DNA from: JAUWCL01 sp964599375
GTDB taxonomy: Bacteria; Krumholzibacteriota; Krumholzibacteriia; Krumholzibacteriales; Krumholzibacteriaceae
Reading direction: 5' to 3'
Assembly: GCA_964599375.1 (NCBI GenBank)
Contig: CAZREW010000016.1
Span: 1-64,000 of the forward strand
Length of the DNA: 64,000 bases
Part shown: positions 8,704 through 16,932 of the stretch, piece by piece
Numbering within the stretch: position 1 is the stretch's first letter
Layout of the letters: each line of letters begins with the position of its first letter
The notes under the pieces: generated by a model
Told to the model about the DNA's origin: nothing
Seen by the model: only the letters and a program-made list of their open reading frames with translations
Database searches by the model: none
Translations under genes and position numbers: made by a program

Positions 8704-10341
8704 CTACTCCAGATTTGCCTGGTCAGGTTTCGACCCAGTGGCTTTCATCGCGGACGGAACCTTGGTTGCCCTGAGAAAGAACATCGGGATCACGCCCACG
8801 GCAACCACTGTCCCGGCGATCAGAAATACATCGTCAACGGCTCTTATAAACGCCTCGTCGGCAATAAAAGCGGCTATTTGCGCCTTGGCTATACCAAGAC
8901 CTCCGGCAACGGGGCCTGTCACAGTATTGACCGCGTGCGACTGAAGCTTTGCCGCGGTATGTTTGAAAGCGTCCGAATAGGGATTTATCTGTTCGCTGTA
9001 TGTTGCCATATGGTAGATCGTGCGGCGCGTGAGGATCGTGCCAAAGACAGCTACGCCGAAACTTCCGCCGATTTGACGGATCACATTGATCAGGCCGGAA
9101 GCCTGAGCCATCTTTCTGTTGGAAATCTCGGATATCGCAAGTGTCATAAGCGGAGGAAGCATAATACCCATCGCGATGCCGCGAAGGTAAAGGGGCACGG
9201 CTATTTCGCGCTTTTCCGAAAGGAACGACAGGAAGCTGAACTGATAGAAAGTAAAAGCCATAAGCGCGATGCCGAGGATTGCGGGTATCTTGGGGCTGAT
9301 CTTGTCCGCGAATTTGCCGGCGACCGGCGCCGAGATCATCTGAAGGAGACCGACAGGGAGGAACACGAGCCCTGCCTGCAGCGCCGTGTATCCCAGGGAA
9401 TTCTGAAGATAGATGGGGAGAAGAAATGTGCTTCCGAACATGCCGAAGCCGAAAAGGAACATAAGGACATTGCTTACGGCAAAATTGAAGTTCTTGAAAA
9501 GGCCCAGTTCGATCAGGGGATTCTTGACGTTGAAATCAGTGACGAGGAATACGATAAGCGCGATGCCCGATATGGCGAAGCACGTGCGGATATATGTTGA
9601 ATGCCATCCGGCGGTGTTCCAGGCGGAATTACCGTTGGAAAGGGCCAGCAGAAGGGATGTAAGGAAAGCCGCAAGGGCTATGAAGCCCAAAACGTCGAAC
9701 GAGCGGATATCTTCGGACTTGTGCTCCCGGAGAATGACGATGGCCGCGAACATGCCGAACAGCCCCACCGGCACGTTGACGTCGAATATCATATGCCAGG
9801 AGTAGTTCTCGATAAGATATCCGCCTATCGCGGGGCCGAGCGAAACCGACGCAGAAGCCGCCATTGTCCAGAAACCGAGCGCCACGCCGCGCATCTCGGG
9901 AGGGAATTCCCGCGTGATGATCGCCATACCCACCGGCATCAGTATCCCCGCTCCAGCTCCCTGAAGCACACGGAAAAAGATCAAAGCGTTCAGGTTCCAT
10001 GCGAGGCTGCAGAGGAAAGAGCTCCCCGTGAAGATAAACAATCCCGTGATGAAGATCCGTTTATGTCCGAGGTGGTCGGCAAGCCATCCGGAAGTCGGGA
10101 GCATCACGCCAAAAACAAGCAGGTAGGCGGTAAGGACCCATTCCACCTTGTCGACGGTGACACCGAACGAAGACATCAGTTTTGAAAGAGCGACGTTGAC
10201 TATGGTCGAATCGAGCACCGCCATGAAAGTGCTGATCATGACCGAAGCGAGAACAAACCACCGGTAAGCCCGGTGACCCGGCTGAAGCTGAGGATAATCT
10301 TCCGCCAGGCCCTGGCGGAACGCTGCCCATCGCGTACTCAC
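8704..10341 (-). CDS. emrB: Major facilitator multidrug exporter, DHA2 (EmrB/QacA) family
   Basis: 545 residues, 14 predicted TM helices, with the DHA2 opening MISTFMAVLDSTIVNVAL (motif D1), motif A GWLADHLGHKR in loop 2-3, and motif C GPAIGGYLI in TM5. This is the 14-TM proton-drug antiporter class that works with a membrane-fusion partner and TolC. The start codon is GTG at 10341, overlapping or abutting the end of the emrA-like gene. The substrate is not predictable. Confidence 0.93.
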   Translation of the reverse strand: MSTRWAAFRQGLAEDYPQLQPGHRAYRWFVLASVMISTFMAVLDSTIVNVALSKLMSSFGVTVDKVEWVLTAYLLVFGVMLPTSGWLADHLGHKRIFITGLFIFTGSSFLCSLAWNLNALIFFRVLQGAGAGILMPVGMAIITREFPPEMRGVALGFWTMAASASVSLGPAIGGYLIENYSWHMIFDVNVPVGLFGMFAAIVILREHKSEDIRSFDVLGFIALAAFLTSLLLALSNGNSAWNTAGWHSTYIRTCFAISGIALIVFLVTDFNVKNPLIELGLFKNFNFAVSNVLMFLFGFGMFGSTFLLPIYLQNSLGYTALQAGLVFLPVGLLQMISAPVAGKFADKISPKIPAILGIALMAFTFYQFSFLSFLSEKREIAVPLYLRGIAMGIMLPPLMTLAISEISNRKMAQASGLINVIRQIGGSFGVAVFGTILTRRTIYHMATYSEQINPYSDAFKHTAAKLQSHAVNTVTGPVAGGLGIAKAQIAAFIADEAFIRAVDDVFLIAGTVVAVGVIPMFFLRATKVPSAMKATGSKPDQANLE

Positions 10342-10347
10342 CGCGGA

Positions 10348-11313
10348 TCATTTCCCCCTGATGCGTATCTTCACTTCGACCGACATGCCGGGTATAAGCC
10401 TGAATCGGGCTCCAGTGGAATCTGGCGGGACATCACCGATCGAAATCCTGATCGGGATCCTCTGCGTGACCTTCGTGAAGTTGCCCGAGGCATTGTTCGG
10501 CGGGATCAAGGCGAACTGTGAAGCGGCCGCGGCGCCGACCAGTTCCACCGTGCCCGTGAATTCACGTTTTTTATCGGCGTCGACCTTCACCCTCACCGAA
10601 TCACCCAGATGAACGGCGCCGAGCTTGGTCTCCTCGATGTTGGCCGTGATCCACAGATCTTCCAGGTCGTAGAGCGTGAGAATGGGCTGACCGGGCTGCA
10701 CTACGTCTCCGGGAACGACCCATTTTTTTGCCACGATAGCCGATTTCCGTGCGAACACCCTTGTGTTTTCCAGCTGGGTTTCGATTACGTCGAGCTGCGC
10801 CCTGGACGCGTTGACATGGCTGAGCGCCAGCTCGTGCTGCGCCCGGGCCATTTCCAGAGCCTTTCGCGCGTGGTCGTATTCCTCCTGCGGGATGACCTTG
10901 TTCTTGTATTGAAACGAAGCACGGTCGAAATCATCCTTCGCCAGGTCGAGCCCGATCTTTGCGAGGGGCACGCTCCGCAGGACATATTCCAATCCGGCCT
11001 TCGCCTGGGCCTCCTGCGCCTTGAGATCGCTGTCGTCTAGCTGGGCCAGAAGCTGTCCGACGGTTATGCTGTCACCCTCACCGGCATTAAGTGTTTCCAG
11101 GCGGCCCATCATTTTTGCGCTTACGGTAATCGCGTCGCTGTCGATGTACGCGTCATCCGTCGAGACATAACCGCGAAGAAAAAGATACCAGTAGATCGCG
11201 ACAAGAGCCACAGCCAGGATCAGCAGCAGAATCGGGATTATAATCCGCCTGCTCTTCCGGTTGCTCTTTTTCCCGGGCGGAGAGTTACCTTCCACGTTTT
11301 TTTCATCGGCCAT
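10348..11313 (-). CDS. emrA: HlyD/EmrA-type membrane fusion protein
   Basis: About 321 residues: an N-terminal basic stretch, one TM helix (about residues 23-43), a biotinyl-lipoyl-like half (AKMMGRLETLNAGEGDSITVGQLLAQLDD), an alpha-helical hairpin, and a beta-barrel end with the FALIPPNNASGNFTKVTQRIPIRI segment diagnostic of EmrA/VceA adaptors. It bridges EmrB and TolC across the periplasm. A TTG at 11319 is in frame, but ATG 11313 has GAGGA 6 nt upstream and is preferred. It is the first gene of the operon. Confidence 0.9.
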   Translation of the reverse strand: MADEKNVEGNSPPGKKSNRKSRRIIIPILLLILAVALVAIYWYLFLRGYVSTDDAYIDSDAITVSAKMMGRLETLNAGEGDSITVGQLLAQLDDSDLKAQEAQAKAGLEYVLRSVPLAKIGLDLAKDDFDRASFQYKNKVIPQEEYDHARKALEMARAQHELALSHVNASRAQLDVIETQLENTRVFARKSAIVAKKWVVPGDVVQPGQPILTLYDLEDLWITANIEETKLGAVHLGDSVRVKVDADKKREFTGTVELVGAAAASQFALIPPNNASGNFTKVTQRIPIRISIGDVPPDSTGARFRLIPGMSVEVKIRIRGK

Positions 11314-11574
11314 AGCCAATCCTCTTCCTTTCCGTTTGCCTGGATCCGCGTGACCTCCTGAAGGATCTTCACAGTCCCGCAGATCTGATGGATTTCATCA
11401 TCCTGCAGACTTTCAACTCTATTTAAAGCGTGTTAGAACCGCATGACAGGACTTTATCGATTATCTGCCGGTCTCTGCGTGATGTTCATACGCATTTGCC
11501 GGGCATTATCTTTCACTCCGATCTTATTTATTATGGAATTATCAACTTATCCACGCAATACGTCAAGCATTTGG
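11314..11574. other. Gene-free upstream region of the efflux operon
   Basis: No protein with family character is seen here. The plus-strand reading frame of the following glycosyltransferase is open back to 11430 but has no signal, composition or binding site to support it. A 5-bp inverted repeat TGAAG-GAT-CTTCA lies near 11360 and could be an operator for the efflux operon, but it is too short to call. AT-rich DNA at 11520-11560 may hold a promoter; I see no convincing -35/-10 pair. Confidence 0.4.
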
Positions 11575-11646
11575 AGCCCTTGATTCACAGGGGCTGCAGA
11601 TCTGACCCGAAATCCCAGATCCGTTACAGGGGGTCAAGTCATCTGC
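11575..11646 (+). repeat. Two adjacent hairpins, possible REP-like element
   Basis: Hairpin one (11575-11595) pairs AGCCCTTG with CAGGGGCT around a 5-nt loop (one G-T pair). Hairpin two (11596-11646) pairs GCAGAT and TGACCC with GGGTCA and ATCTGC, with small bulges. The two stems touch each other, and a third hairpin follows at 11662. No coding capacity is seen. The layout recalls REP/RAYT-type palindromic elements or the end of a small RNA; this is inference from structure only. Confidence 0.5.
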
Positions 11647-11661
11647 GCCGAAGGTTTAAAA

Positions 11662-11693
11662 GAAAGCCGTTCCTTACGGAGCGGCTTTCTTCG
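11662..11693 (+). terminator. Terminator-like hairpin sharing sequence with the 5S rRNA terminator
   Basis: A 12-bp stem (GAAAGCCGTTCC with GGAGCGGCTTTC, one G-T pair) and a TTAC loop are followed by the weak tract TCTTC. The 14-nt string TACGGAGCGGCTTT is identical to part of the 5S rRNA terminator at 110-123. It may end an unrecognised plus-strand transcript that includes the two hairpins before it. Confidence 0.55.
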
Positions 11694-11723
11694 CCAAAGT
11701 GCGGGACCGGAAGGAAAAACGGC

Positions 11724-12764
11724 ATGATTGACAGGAGATACCAGGTCCAATACAATCGCTCCTCGATGACTGTGAAGATAGTGATAAGGCCCGATGTCAA
11801 CGCGTATTACTGCTCCTACTATATAAAGGGCCTTGTAGACCTCTTCGGAGAGGATTCGATAAGTTTCAGCGCAGGAGGATTTCCCAGGACACGGCAGCTG
11901 CACAGCATGCTGCTCCGGACGGGCGAAAACGGCCCGAAGGTAATGATCGACACCAGGGATACCTCGGAGCTCTATCAGGACGCCCTCGAATGGTGCGATG
12001 TCTACGCCAAGGTCAATCCTTCTCTGGGCGATTACGGATTTGAAGGTTCAGACAAGGTCCTGGCGATCGGTCCGAGTTTCGGTATCAGGATATGGGGCCT
12101 GCCACGGGCACTGCTTCTCGGGACTGGGAACTGCTGGAAATCACGGTCTCTTCTGAAAGGGCGCGGTGACTTCAGGGAGCATTTCGCCGACTACTGGCGC
12201 CAGTATCACTACCGCCTGCCCCTTCACGCCTACGGCCCCTCGAGATCCAGAGACGACTATATCTTTTCCATATCGTCTTTCTGGCATCATGATCCTGCCT
12301 GCAACAGCATGAGAGCAGCGTTCATAAAAGCCTGCCTGGATCATCCGGGAGTCGAGTTCGAGGGAGGATTCGCCCCCCGCGGGCCGGGCGTCATGGGGGA
12401 TCTCGAGCCGCTGTCGACCGCGCGGCGCTATCCGCTGACCGAATACGTCGAAAAACTGCAGCGTTCGGCCGTCGCTTTCAACACCCCTGCCGTGGATGGC
12501 TGCCTCGGCTGGAAGCTGGCAGAGTACCTTGCACTCGGGAAGGCCATAATATCGACGCCTCTCGAGCGCAGGATGCCCGCTCCGCTCGAACACGGAACGC
12601 ACGTTCACTTCGTGGACGGCAGCCCCGGCAGTATTGACGAAGCGTTAGGTCTCATGCTGGAGAGGAAGGACTACCGGGAAAACCTCGAGCGGAATGCGCG
12701 AGACTATTTCTTCGAGCACCTCGCGCCGGAAAGATGCATCGGGCGGATATTCAGGACTCCCTGA
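11724..12764 (+). CDS. Glycosyltransferase-like protein (GT-B fold C-terminal half)
   Basis: 346 residues from ATG 11724, which has AAGGA 8 nt upstream; a later ATG at 11767 (MTVKIVIRPDVNAYY) has no binding site. The C-terminal half looks like a GT-B nucleotide-sugar-binding domain: VAFNTPAVDGCLGWKLAEY, then LALGKAIISTPLERRMP and LEHGTHVHFVD, where family 1/4 enzymes have the E-x7-E region. No TM segment is visible, so it is probably cytoplasmic. It precedes, convergently, two membrane glycosyltransferase genes. Donor and acceptor are unknown. Confidence 0.65.
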   Translation: MIDRRYQVQYNRSSMTVKIVIRPDVNAYYCSYYIKGLVDLFGEDSISFSAGGFPRTRQLHSMLLRTGENGPKVMIDTRDTSELYQDALEWCDVYAKVNPSLGDYGFEGSDKVLAIGPSFGIRIWGLPRALLLGTGNCWKSRSLLKGRGDFREHFADYWRQYHYRLPLHAYGPSRSRDDYIFSISSFWHHDPACNSMRAAFIKACLDHPGVEFEGGFAPRGPGVMGDLEPLSTARRYPLTEYVEKLQRSAVAFNTPAVDGCLGWKLAEYLALGKAIISTPLERRMPAPLEHGTHVHFVDGSPGSIDEALGLMLERKDYRENLERNARDYFFEHLAPERCIGRIFRTP

Positions 12765-12794
12765 CCGCCCAGGTATACCGGGACCGGCGACCTT

Positions 12795-14408
12795 TCAGTA
12801 CGTGATGATCTCCACTGGTAACGGGATTGTGCCGCCGGCCCTTTCAGCTTCTTCGGCCGACAGCAGGAGCACGCACCCGGCCAGCGCCTGTCTTTCCATC
12901 AGATCCATGTAATCGATCGCATCTTCGCGCCCGGCAGGTGCGAACCGGCTTGAGAAGACTATGAATATCGCTGACCCGGGCGCTTCAAACTCATGCACTG
13001 CGATTCCCGACGCTGGATCATTTTCGAATCCGGCATGATCGGCGCGGCCGGCGAGGAAGTAGGCCGCGTATCCGTATATTTCCCAGTTTGCCGGCAGCAC
13101 GGCGCACCGGTGCGCTTCTCCATGTAGGCCCTCAGTGAAGGAGCTGAGCCGGTCCCACATGGCGTGGTATCTCTCTATCCTGTCCCCGGCCCGTGAATGC
13201 CAGTAGAAGAATGTGCCGTGTGGTTCCTTAATCCCCATCGGATGGGCTGCGTTGTACGTCCTGTAGAGGATCTCTGGCACTCCGAGGTTCAGGATTACTG
13301 TGCAGGCGGTGATCACGATGATGGCCCGCCTGCTTCGTCCCCGCAGGATGAGCACCGCGATGATATAGACGATGGCCGGAACGGCGGCGAAATAGTGCCT
13401 GAGGATCGGGATCGGCCAGAGGACCCACATGAACACGACCGGCAAAGCCCATAGAAGCGCCGGGACGATCATCCCAGCCGGCTGCCGGACACGGTCCGCG
13501 TGCCTCCTGCCCACCAGGGATCTCAGGATCCCCCATACCGCGAGCAGCACGGACGCGGTTCCCATCGACATCACCGCCCAGGGGATCGTCTTGAGCAATC
13601 CTCGCGGTGACACCGACCCGAAAAGGCCTGAGGAGAATCTCCTGAGGAACGAGGACGGCCCTTCGGGACCGTCCTCTGAGACCGCGCGTAAGGTCAGTAA
13701 AAAAGCAAGGATAGACAGGGCCGTGATAAGCGATGCGAGGGAGATATTCCGCTTCGGGCGTTTCGAGAATGCGGCCGCGGCGATAAGCGCCGGAGCGGTG
13801 AGCAGCACCTCGTTTCTCATGACCGTCGCGGCAGCCGCAAGTACAGTCACGATTACAAGGGCGAAGATCCCGCCGGGGGTCGACGAGATACGGTCGAAGA
13901 GAAGGATCGCCCCGGCGAGAAGAGCGAGAGCCGGCACGACCGGATGAAAATATGTGCCCGTTTCCCAGAAGACGGGCGTCAACATCATCATCAACGAGCC
14001 GCAGGCGGCGACAGCAAGGCCGGAACTTCTGCGCAGGAGCAAATAGAAAAGGGGAGTCAGAAGGGACCAGCTCATTACGCCGAACGTATTGAGAAAGAAA
14101 ATCGTATCTCCCGGCGATCTGACAAAAACGGGCTGAAGCAACCTGAAAAGGAAATAGATGCCGGGATTGAGGAATCTCCCGTAAAGCATGCATGCGGACA
14201 TGGGTTCGCCCGCCACCATTCTCGCCATGCCGGCCGCCATGACGACCGAATCCGGCTCGCTCATCCCGCCCCGGTAGACGAAGAGAAATCCCGACAGCAA
14301 CGCGGCCGCCAGAAGGGATATCAGCACTGGGATGTCGACCCGGTCCAGTTGACTGAATCTCGTTTCAGTGATAGTACGTGATCTGATATTCTTCAGTTTT
14401 CCTGTCAC
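12795..14408 (-). CDS. Multi-pass membrane protein, GT39/PMT-like glycosyltransferase
   Basis: 537 residues with an N-terminal TM helix, an acidic first loop containing SEPDSVVMAAG, and about ten further TM helices followed by a soluble C-terminal domain of about 130 residues. This is the layout of the GT-C superfamily (ArnT/PMT-like enzymes using polyprenyl-linked sugars), in which the first loop carries the catalytic Asp/Glu. Sequence similarity to a named family is weak. It follows the TPR-fused GT39-like gene on the same strand with 17 nt between, so the pair is probably an operon. Confidence 0.6.
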   Translation of the reverse strand: MTGKLKNIRSRTITETRFSQLDRVDIPVLISLLAAALLSGFLFVYRGGMSEPDSVVMAAGMARMVAGEPMSACMLYGRFLNPGIYFLFRLLQPVFVRSPGDTIFFLNTFGVMSWSLLTPLFYLLLRRSSGLAVAACGSLMMMLTPVFWETGTYFHPVVPALALLAGAILLFDRISSTPGGIFALVIVTVLAAAATVMRNEVLLTAPALIAAAAFSKRPKRNISLASLITALSILAFLLTLRAVSEDGPEGPSSFLRRFSSGLFGSVSPRGLLKTIPWAVMSMGTASVLLAVWGILRSLVGRRHADRVRQPAGMIVPALLWALPVVFMWVLWPIPILRHYFAAVPAIVYIIAVLILRGRSRRAIIVITACTVILNLGVPEILYRTYNAAHPMGIKEPHGTFFYWHSRAGDRIERYHAMWDRLSSFTEGLHGEAHRCAVLPANWEIYGYAAYFLAGRADHAGFENDPASGIAVHEFEAPGSAIFIVFSSRFAPAGREDAIDYMDLMERQALAGCVLLLSAEEAERAGGTIPLPVEIITY

Positions 14409-14425
14409 GGTGCCTGATCATACCA

Positions 14426-16324
14426 TTATTGGCTTGAAGAGGGAGAGTCAGCCAGTGTCTCGCGCATCTGCCTGAGTTCCTGGTCGTCGGGAGAAATCCT
14501 CAAACCTTCCCTGACCCACTTTTTCGCTTCTTCCCCATCCCCGCGGAAAAAGGCGGACGTCGCGAGTATTTTACATGCTGTCACTTTATCCTCCGGATTC
14601 CCCGAAGAAAAGGCGTCCAGGGCTAGCCTTGAGGCTTCGTCGTACTGGCCGAGTTTCTGAAGCGTGAAGGCGTACTCGATAGCGAGCCTTGGATAGCGGG
14701 GATTCATCGCGTAAGCTCTCGCGAAGATCCTGGCGGCCTGCTCGTACTGTCCCCGCATCATCAGCGTCCTCGCGTAGTTGATCATCGAGGTGTCGCGATC
14801 AGGATCGATCCGATAAGCCCTGGCGAAAGCCTCGGCCGCCTTGTCCTGTTCCCCGGCGTTCATGTAATACGTCCCTAGATACGTGTAGACGGATCCACGG
14901 TTTGCTTCCACAAGACTTCTGTTCGAGATCAGAAAGAATGCGGCCGCGACCGCAGCTGCCATGTATATCACCGTTCCGTATCGCCTGCGGGAGATCTCTC
15001 CGGCCGCACGGTTCAGCAGCAGGGCGGCGAGAATGATCACGACCGGTACGACAGGCAGACGGTACCTCGTGTTCACGTAGAACAGCATGACGGAGAGATG
15101 GGCGGCACCGAGAAAGAGGCATACGATGCTGATGTCCGTCCTGCCTTGAATGAGGACGATGAGGCCTATGATACCCAGAGACGCGATGATGGAGTAGGGA
15201 AGAAATGGAAATCGGAAGATCGGTACAGAGTCTTCAAAAAAGAGGACCTCCGGCATGTCGTGCACTTCGGTCTTATTCCAGAAGAGCAGGACTTTCCTCG
15301 CGAGAAGGGCGATCCATCCCACGGGATCCCCGGCTATGCCATGCAGGGCCTTCTCCATGTAGTAATCCGATGCCTCGCCGTCGGTCATTCCGTGTCCGGT
15401 CTCCTTCTCGGCCAGAACGCGTGAATCCTCGATCAGCCCGCGCATAGCGCCGCGCATACCCTCGGGGGGGCTGTATACGCCCTCGGTGCCAGGCCTGTTG
15501 CCGATGTAGAAATTGATCCCGCCGTGAGTCGTCACCGGGACGAACTTCCCTGTTTCTCTGAAATTATAGACCGTGGGCGGAAGGAGGAGCAGGGCTGCTC
15601 CGGCTGCGAAGCCGATAAGCGGCGCAGTCCACTTCGACTCCCGCCTGTTTCTGAGGATGATCCAGACCGGGATCCCTGCCACGAGGAGCAAGAAGAGGTT
15701 CGGCCTCCCGAGCGCCCCCGTGCCGCATATCAGGCCGAGTATGAACGAGGCTGTCCACACGGGGATATTTATAAAGGCTATACGCAGAGTCCCGGTGCCA
15801 CTGAGTTTTCTGTCCAGTGCCAGTGCCAGGGTAAACGATGCGGTGAGCAGGAATATCTCGAGGGTCGAACCGAGCAGCATACCTTCGTAGAGAAAGAACT
15901 GCGGGTAGACCGCCGCAATGGCCATCGCGGTCAGGCCGAGGTTCCTGCCCGATATCTCCTTCATGCGGGAATCATCCCCAAGCATCCTGCCCGCTGTATA
16001 TATGAGCGCCAGAGTGGCAAGGCCGAGGACCGACTGGATGATCCTCACGGCGAGCAGCGTCTTGCCGAAGACCCCCAGGACCGCGACGAGAAAGAGAGGA
16101 TAGAGAGGATTGAACGTCAGACCTCCGGCAGGAATCCCTTTTCCGCTCAGGACGCCTGCCGCCAGATCCCAGTAGAACTGAGAATCTATTGACAGCTCGC
16201 TGGCCAGGCGTGACCCGGAAAGCTGGATCAGCCAGACGGCACGGATCGCTATTGCCGCGACGATTACCACGACGAAAAGCATCCGGTGTCTGTCGAACCT
16301 GTTCTTGTGCCTCTCAAGTCTCAT
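14426..16324 (-). CDS. GT39-like membrane glycosyltransferase with C-terminal TPR domain
   Basis: 632 residues. The N-terminal ~450 are a GT-C type membrane domain: TM1, a first loop SELSIDSQFYWDLAAGVLSG with the acidic residues expected at the active site, FNPLYPLFLVAVLGVFG, and about eleven TM helices. The C-terminal ~160 are TPR units (AAEAFARAYRIDPD, AARIFARAYAMNPRYP, ASRLALDAFSSGNPED, AKKWVREGLRISPDD). Fusions of PMT_2 and TPR are common in FCB-type genomes and fit O-linked glycosylation of exported proteins or cell-surface glycan assembly. The start ATG at 16324 is the only good one. Confidence 0.75.
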   Translation of the reverse strand: MRLERHKNRFDRHRMLFVVVIVAAIAIRAVWLIQLSGSRLASELSIDSQFYWDLAAGVLSGKGIPAGGLTFNPLYPLFLVAVLGVFGKTLLAVRIIQSVLGLATLALIYTAGRMLGDDSRMKEISGRNLGLTAMAIAAVYPQFFLYEGMLLGSTLEIFLLTASFTLALALDRKLSGTGTLRIAFINIPVWTASFILGLICGTGALGRPNLFLLLVAGIPVWIILRNRRESKWTAPLIGFAAGAALLLLPPTVYNFRETGKFVPVTTHGGINFYIGNRPGTEGVYSPPEGMRGAMRGLIEDSRVLAEKETGHGMTDGEASDYYMEKALHGIAGDPVGWIALLARKVLLFWNKTEVHDMPEVLFFEDSVPIFRFPFLPYSIIASLGIIGLIVLIQGRTDISIVCLFLGAAHLSVMLFYVNTRYRLPVVPVVIILAALLLNRAAGEISRRRYGTVIYMAAAVAAAFFLISNRSLVEANRGSVYTYLGTYYMNAGEQDKAAEAFARAYRIDPDRDTSMINYARTLMMRGQYEQAARIFARAYAMNPRYPRLAIEYAFTLQKLGQYDEASRLALDAFSSGNPEDKVTACKILATSAFFRGDGEEAKKWVREGLRISPDDQELRQMRETLADSPSSSQ

Positions 16325-16491
16325 ATTCTACTGGTCGATTCTATTGAAACACGGCTTCTCTGTCAATCGGTCTCCAGGATGACTCCGGACATCGAATCCG
16401 ATAGTGACTGGAAGAGGGTGATTATCCCCTACCTTCCCGAGCAAGCAGGTGGTATCATACAGCCTGCCGCGATAAACGGAGGCGGGCGGAC

Positions 16492-16932
16492 ATGGAAATA
16501 AGGAGATTCAGGGAACAGGACAGGAAGGCTGTGATCTCGCTGTGGCGGGAGTGCGGCCTTCTCGTGCCCTGGAATCACCCCGATCTCGACATCGACAGGA
16601 AGCTTGCCTTACAGGGTGAACTCTTTCTCGTGGGGGTCGTCGACGGCCGAGTCGTCGCGACGGCGATGGGAGGATACGAGGGGCACAGGGGATGGATCAA
16701 CTATCTCGCCGTGGACCCGGGCATGAGGATGCGTGGACTGGGCCGGATGATGATGGAAAGGATAGAAGAAGAGCTTCGCGCCATGGGCTGCCCCAAGATC
16801 AACCTCCAGGTAAGGGAGAGCAACCTCGAAGTCATACGGTTTTACGAGAAGCTGGGTTACAGCAGCGACCATGTCATAGGTTTCGGCAAGAAGCTCCTCG
16901 ATGATCCGGAGTACGATGCCGACCGACTGTAA
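16492..16932 (+). CDS. ypeA: GNAT family acetyltransferase, YpeA type
   Basis: 146 residues collinear with E. coli YpeA: opening MEIRRFREQDRKAVISLW, then LLVPWNHPDLDIDRKL, ATAMGGYEGHRGWINYLAVDP, the acetyl-CoA pyrophosphate loop RMRGLGRMMMERIEEEL, and RFYEKLGYSSDHVIGFGKKL. YpeA-like enzymes are protein or small-molecule N-acetyltransferases with unclear substrates. It is followed without a gap by an Omp85-family gene, which may be translationally coupled. Confidence 0.9.
   Translation: MEIRRFREQDRKAVISLWRECGLLVPWNHPDLDIDRKLALQGELFLVGVVDGRVVATAMGGYEGHRGWINYLAVDPGMRMRGLGRMMMERIEEELRAMGCPKINLQVRESNLEVIRFYEKLGYSSDHVIGFGKKLLDDPEYDADRL

Noticed and set aside
7346..9600. Long plus-strand open frames inside the tolC and emrB genes
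   Set aside because: They are shadows of the minus-strand TolC and EmrB genes, whose proteins have full family motifs; the shadow proteins have biased, motif-free composition.
11430..11723. N-terminal extension of the glycosyltransferase-like gene in the same frame
   Set aside because: The extra ~98 residues cross the three hairpins, have no family character and no ribosome-binding site, while ATG 11724 has one.
12795..16324. Full plus-strand reading frames opposite the two GT-C genes
   Set aside because: Shadow frames without motifs, hydrophobic periodicity or start signals.
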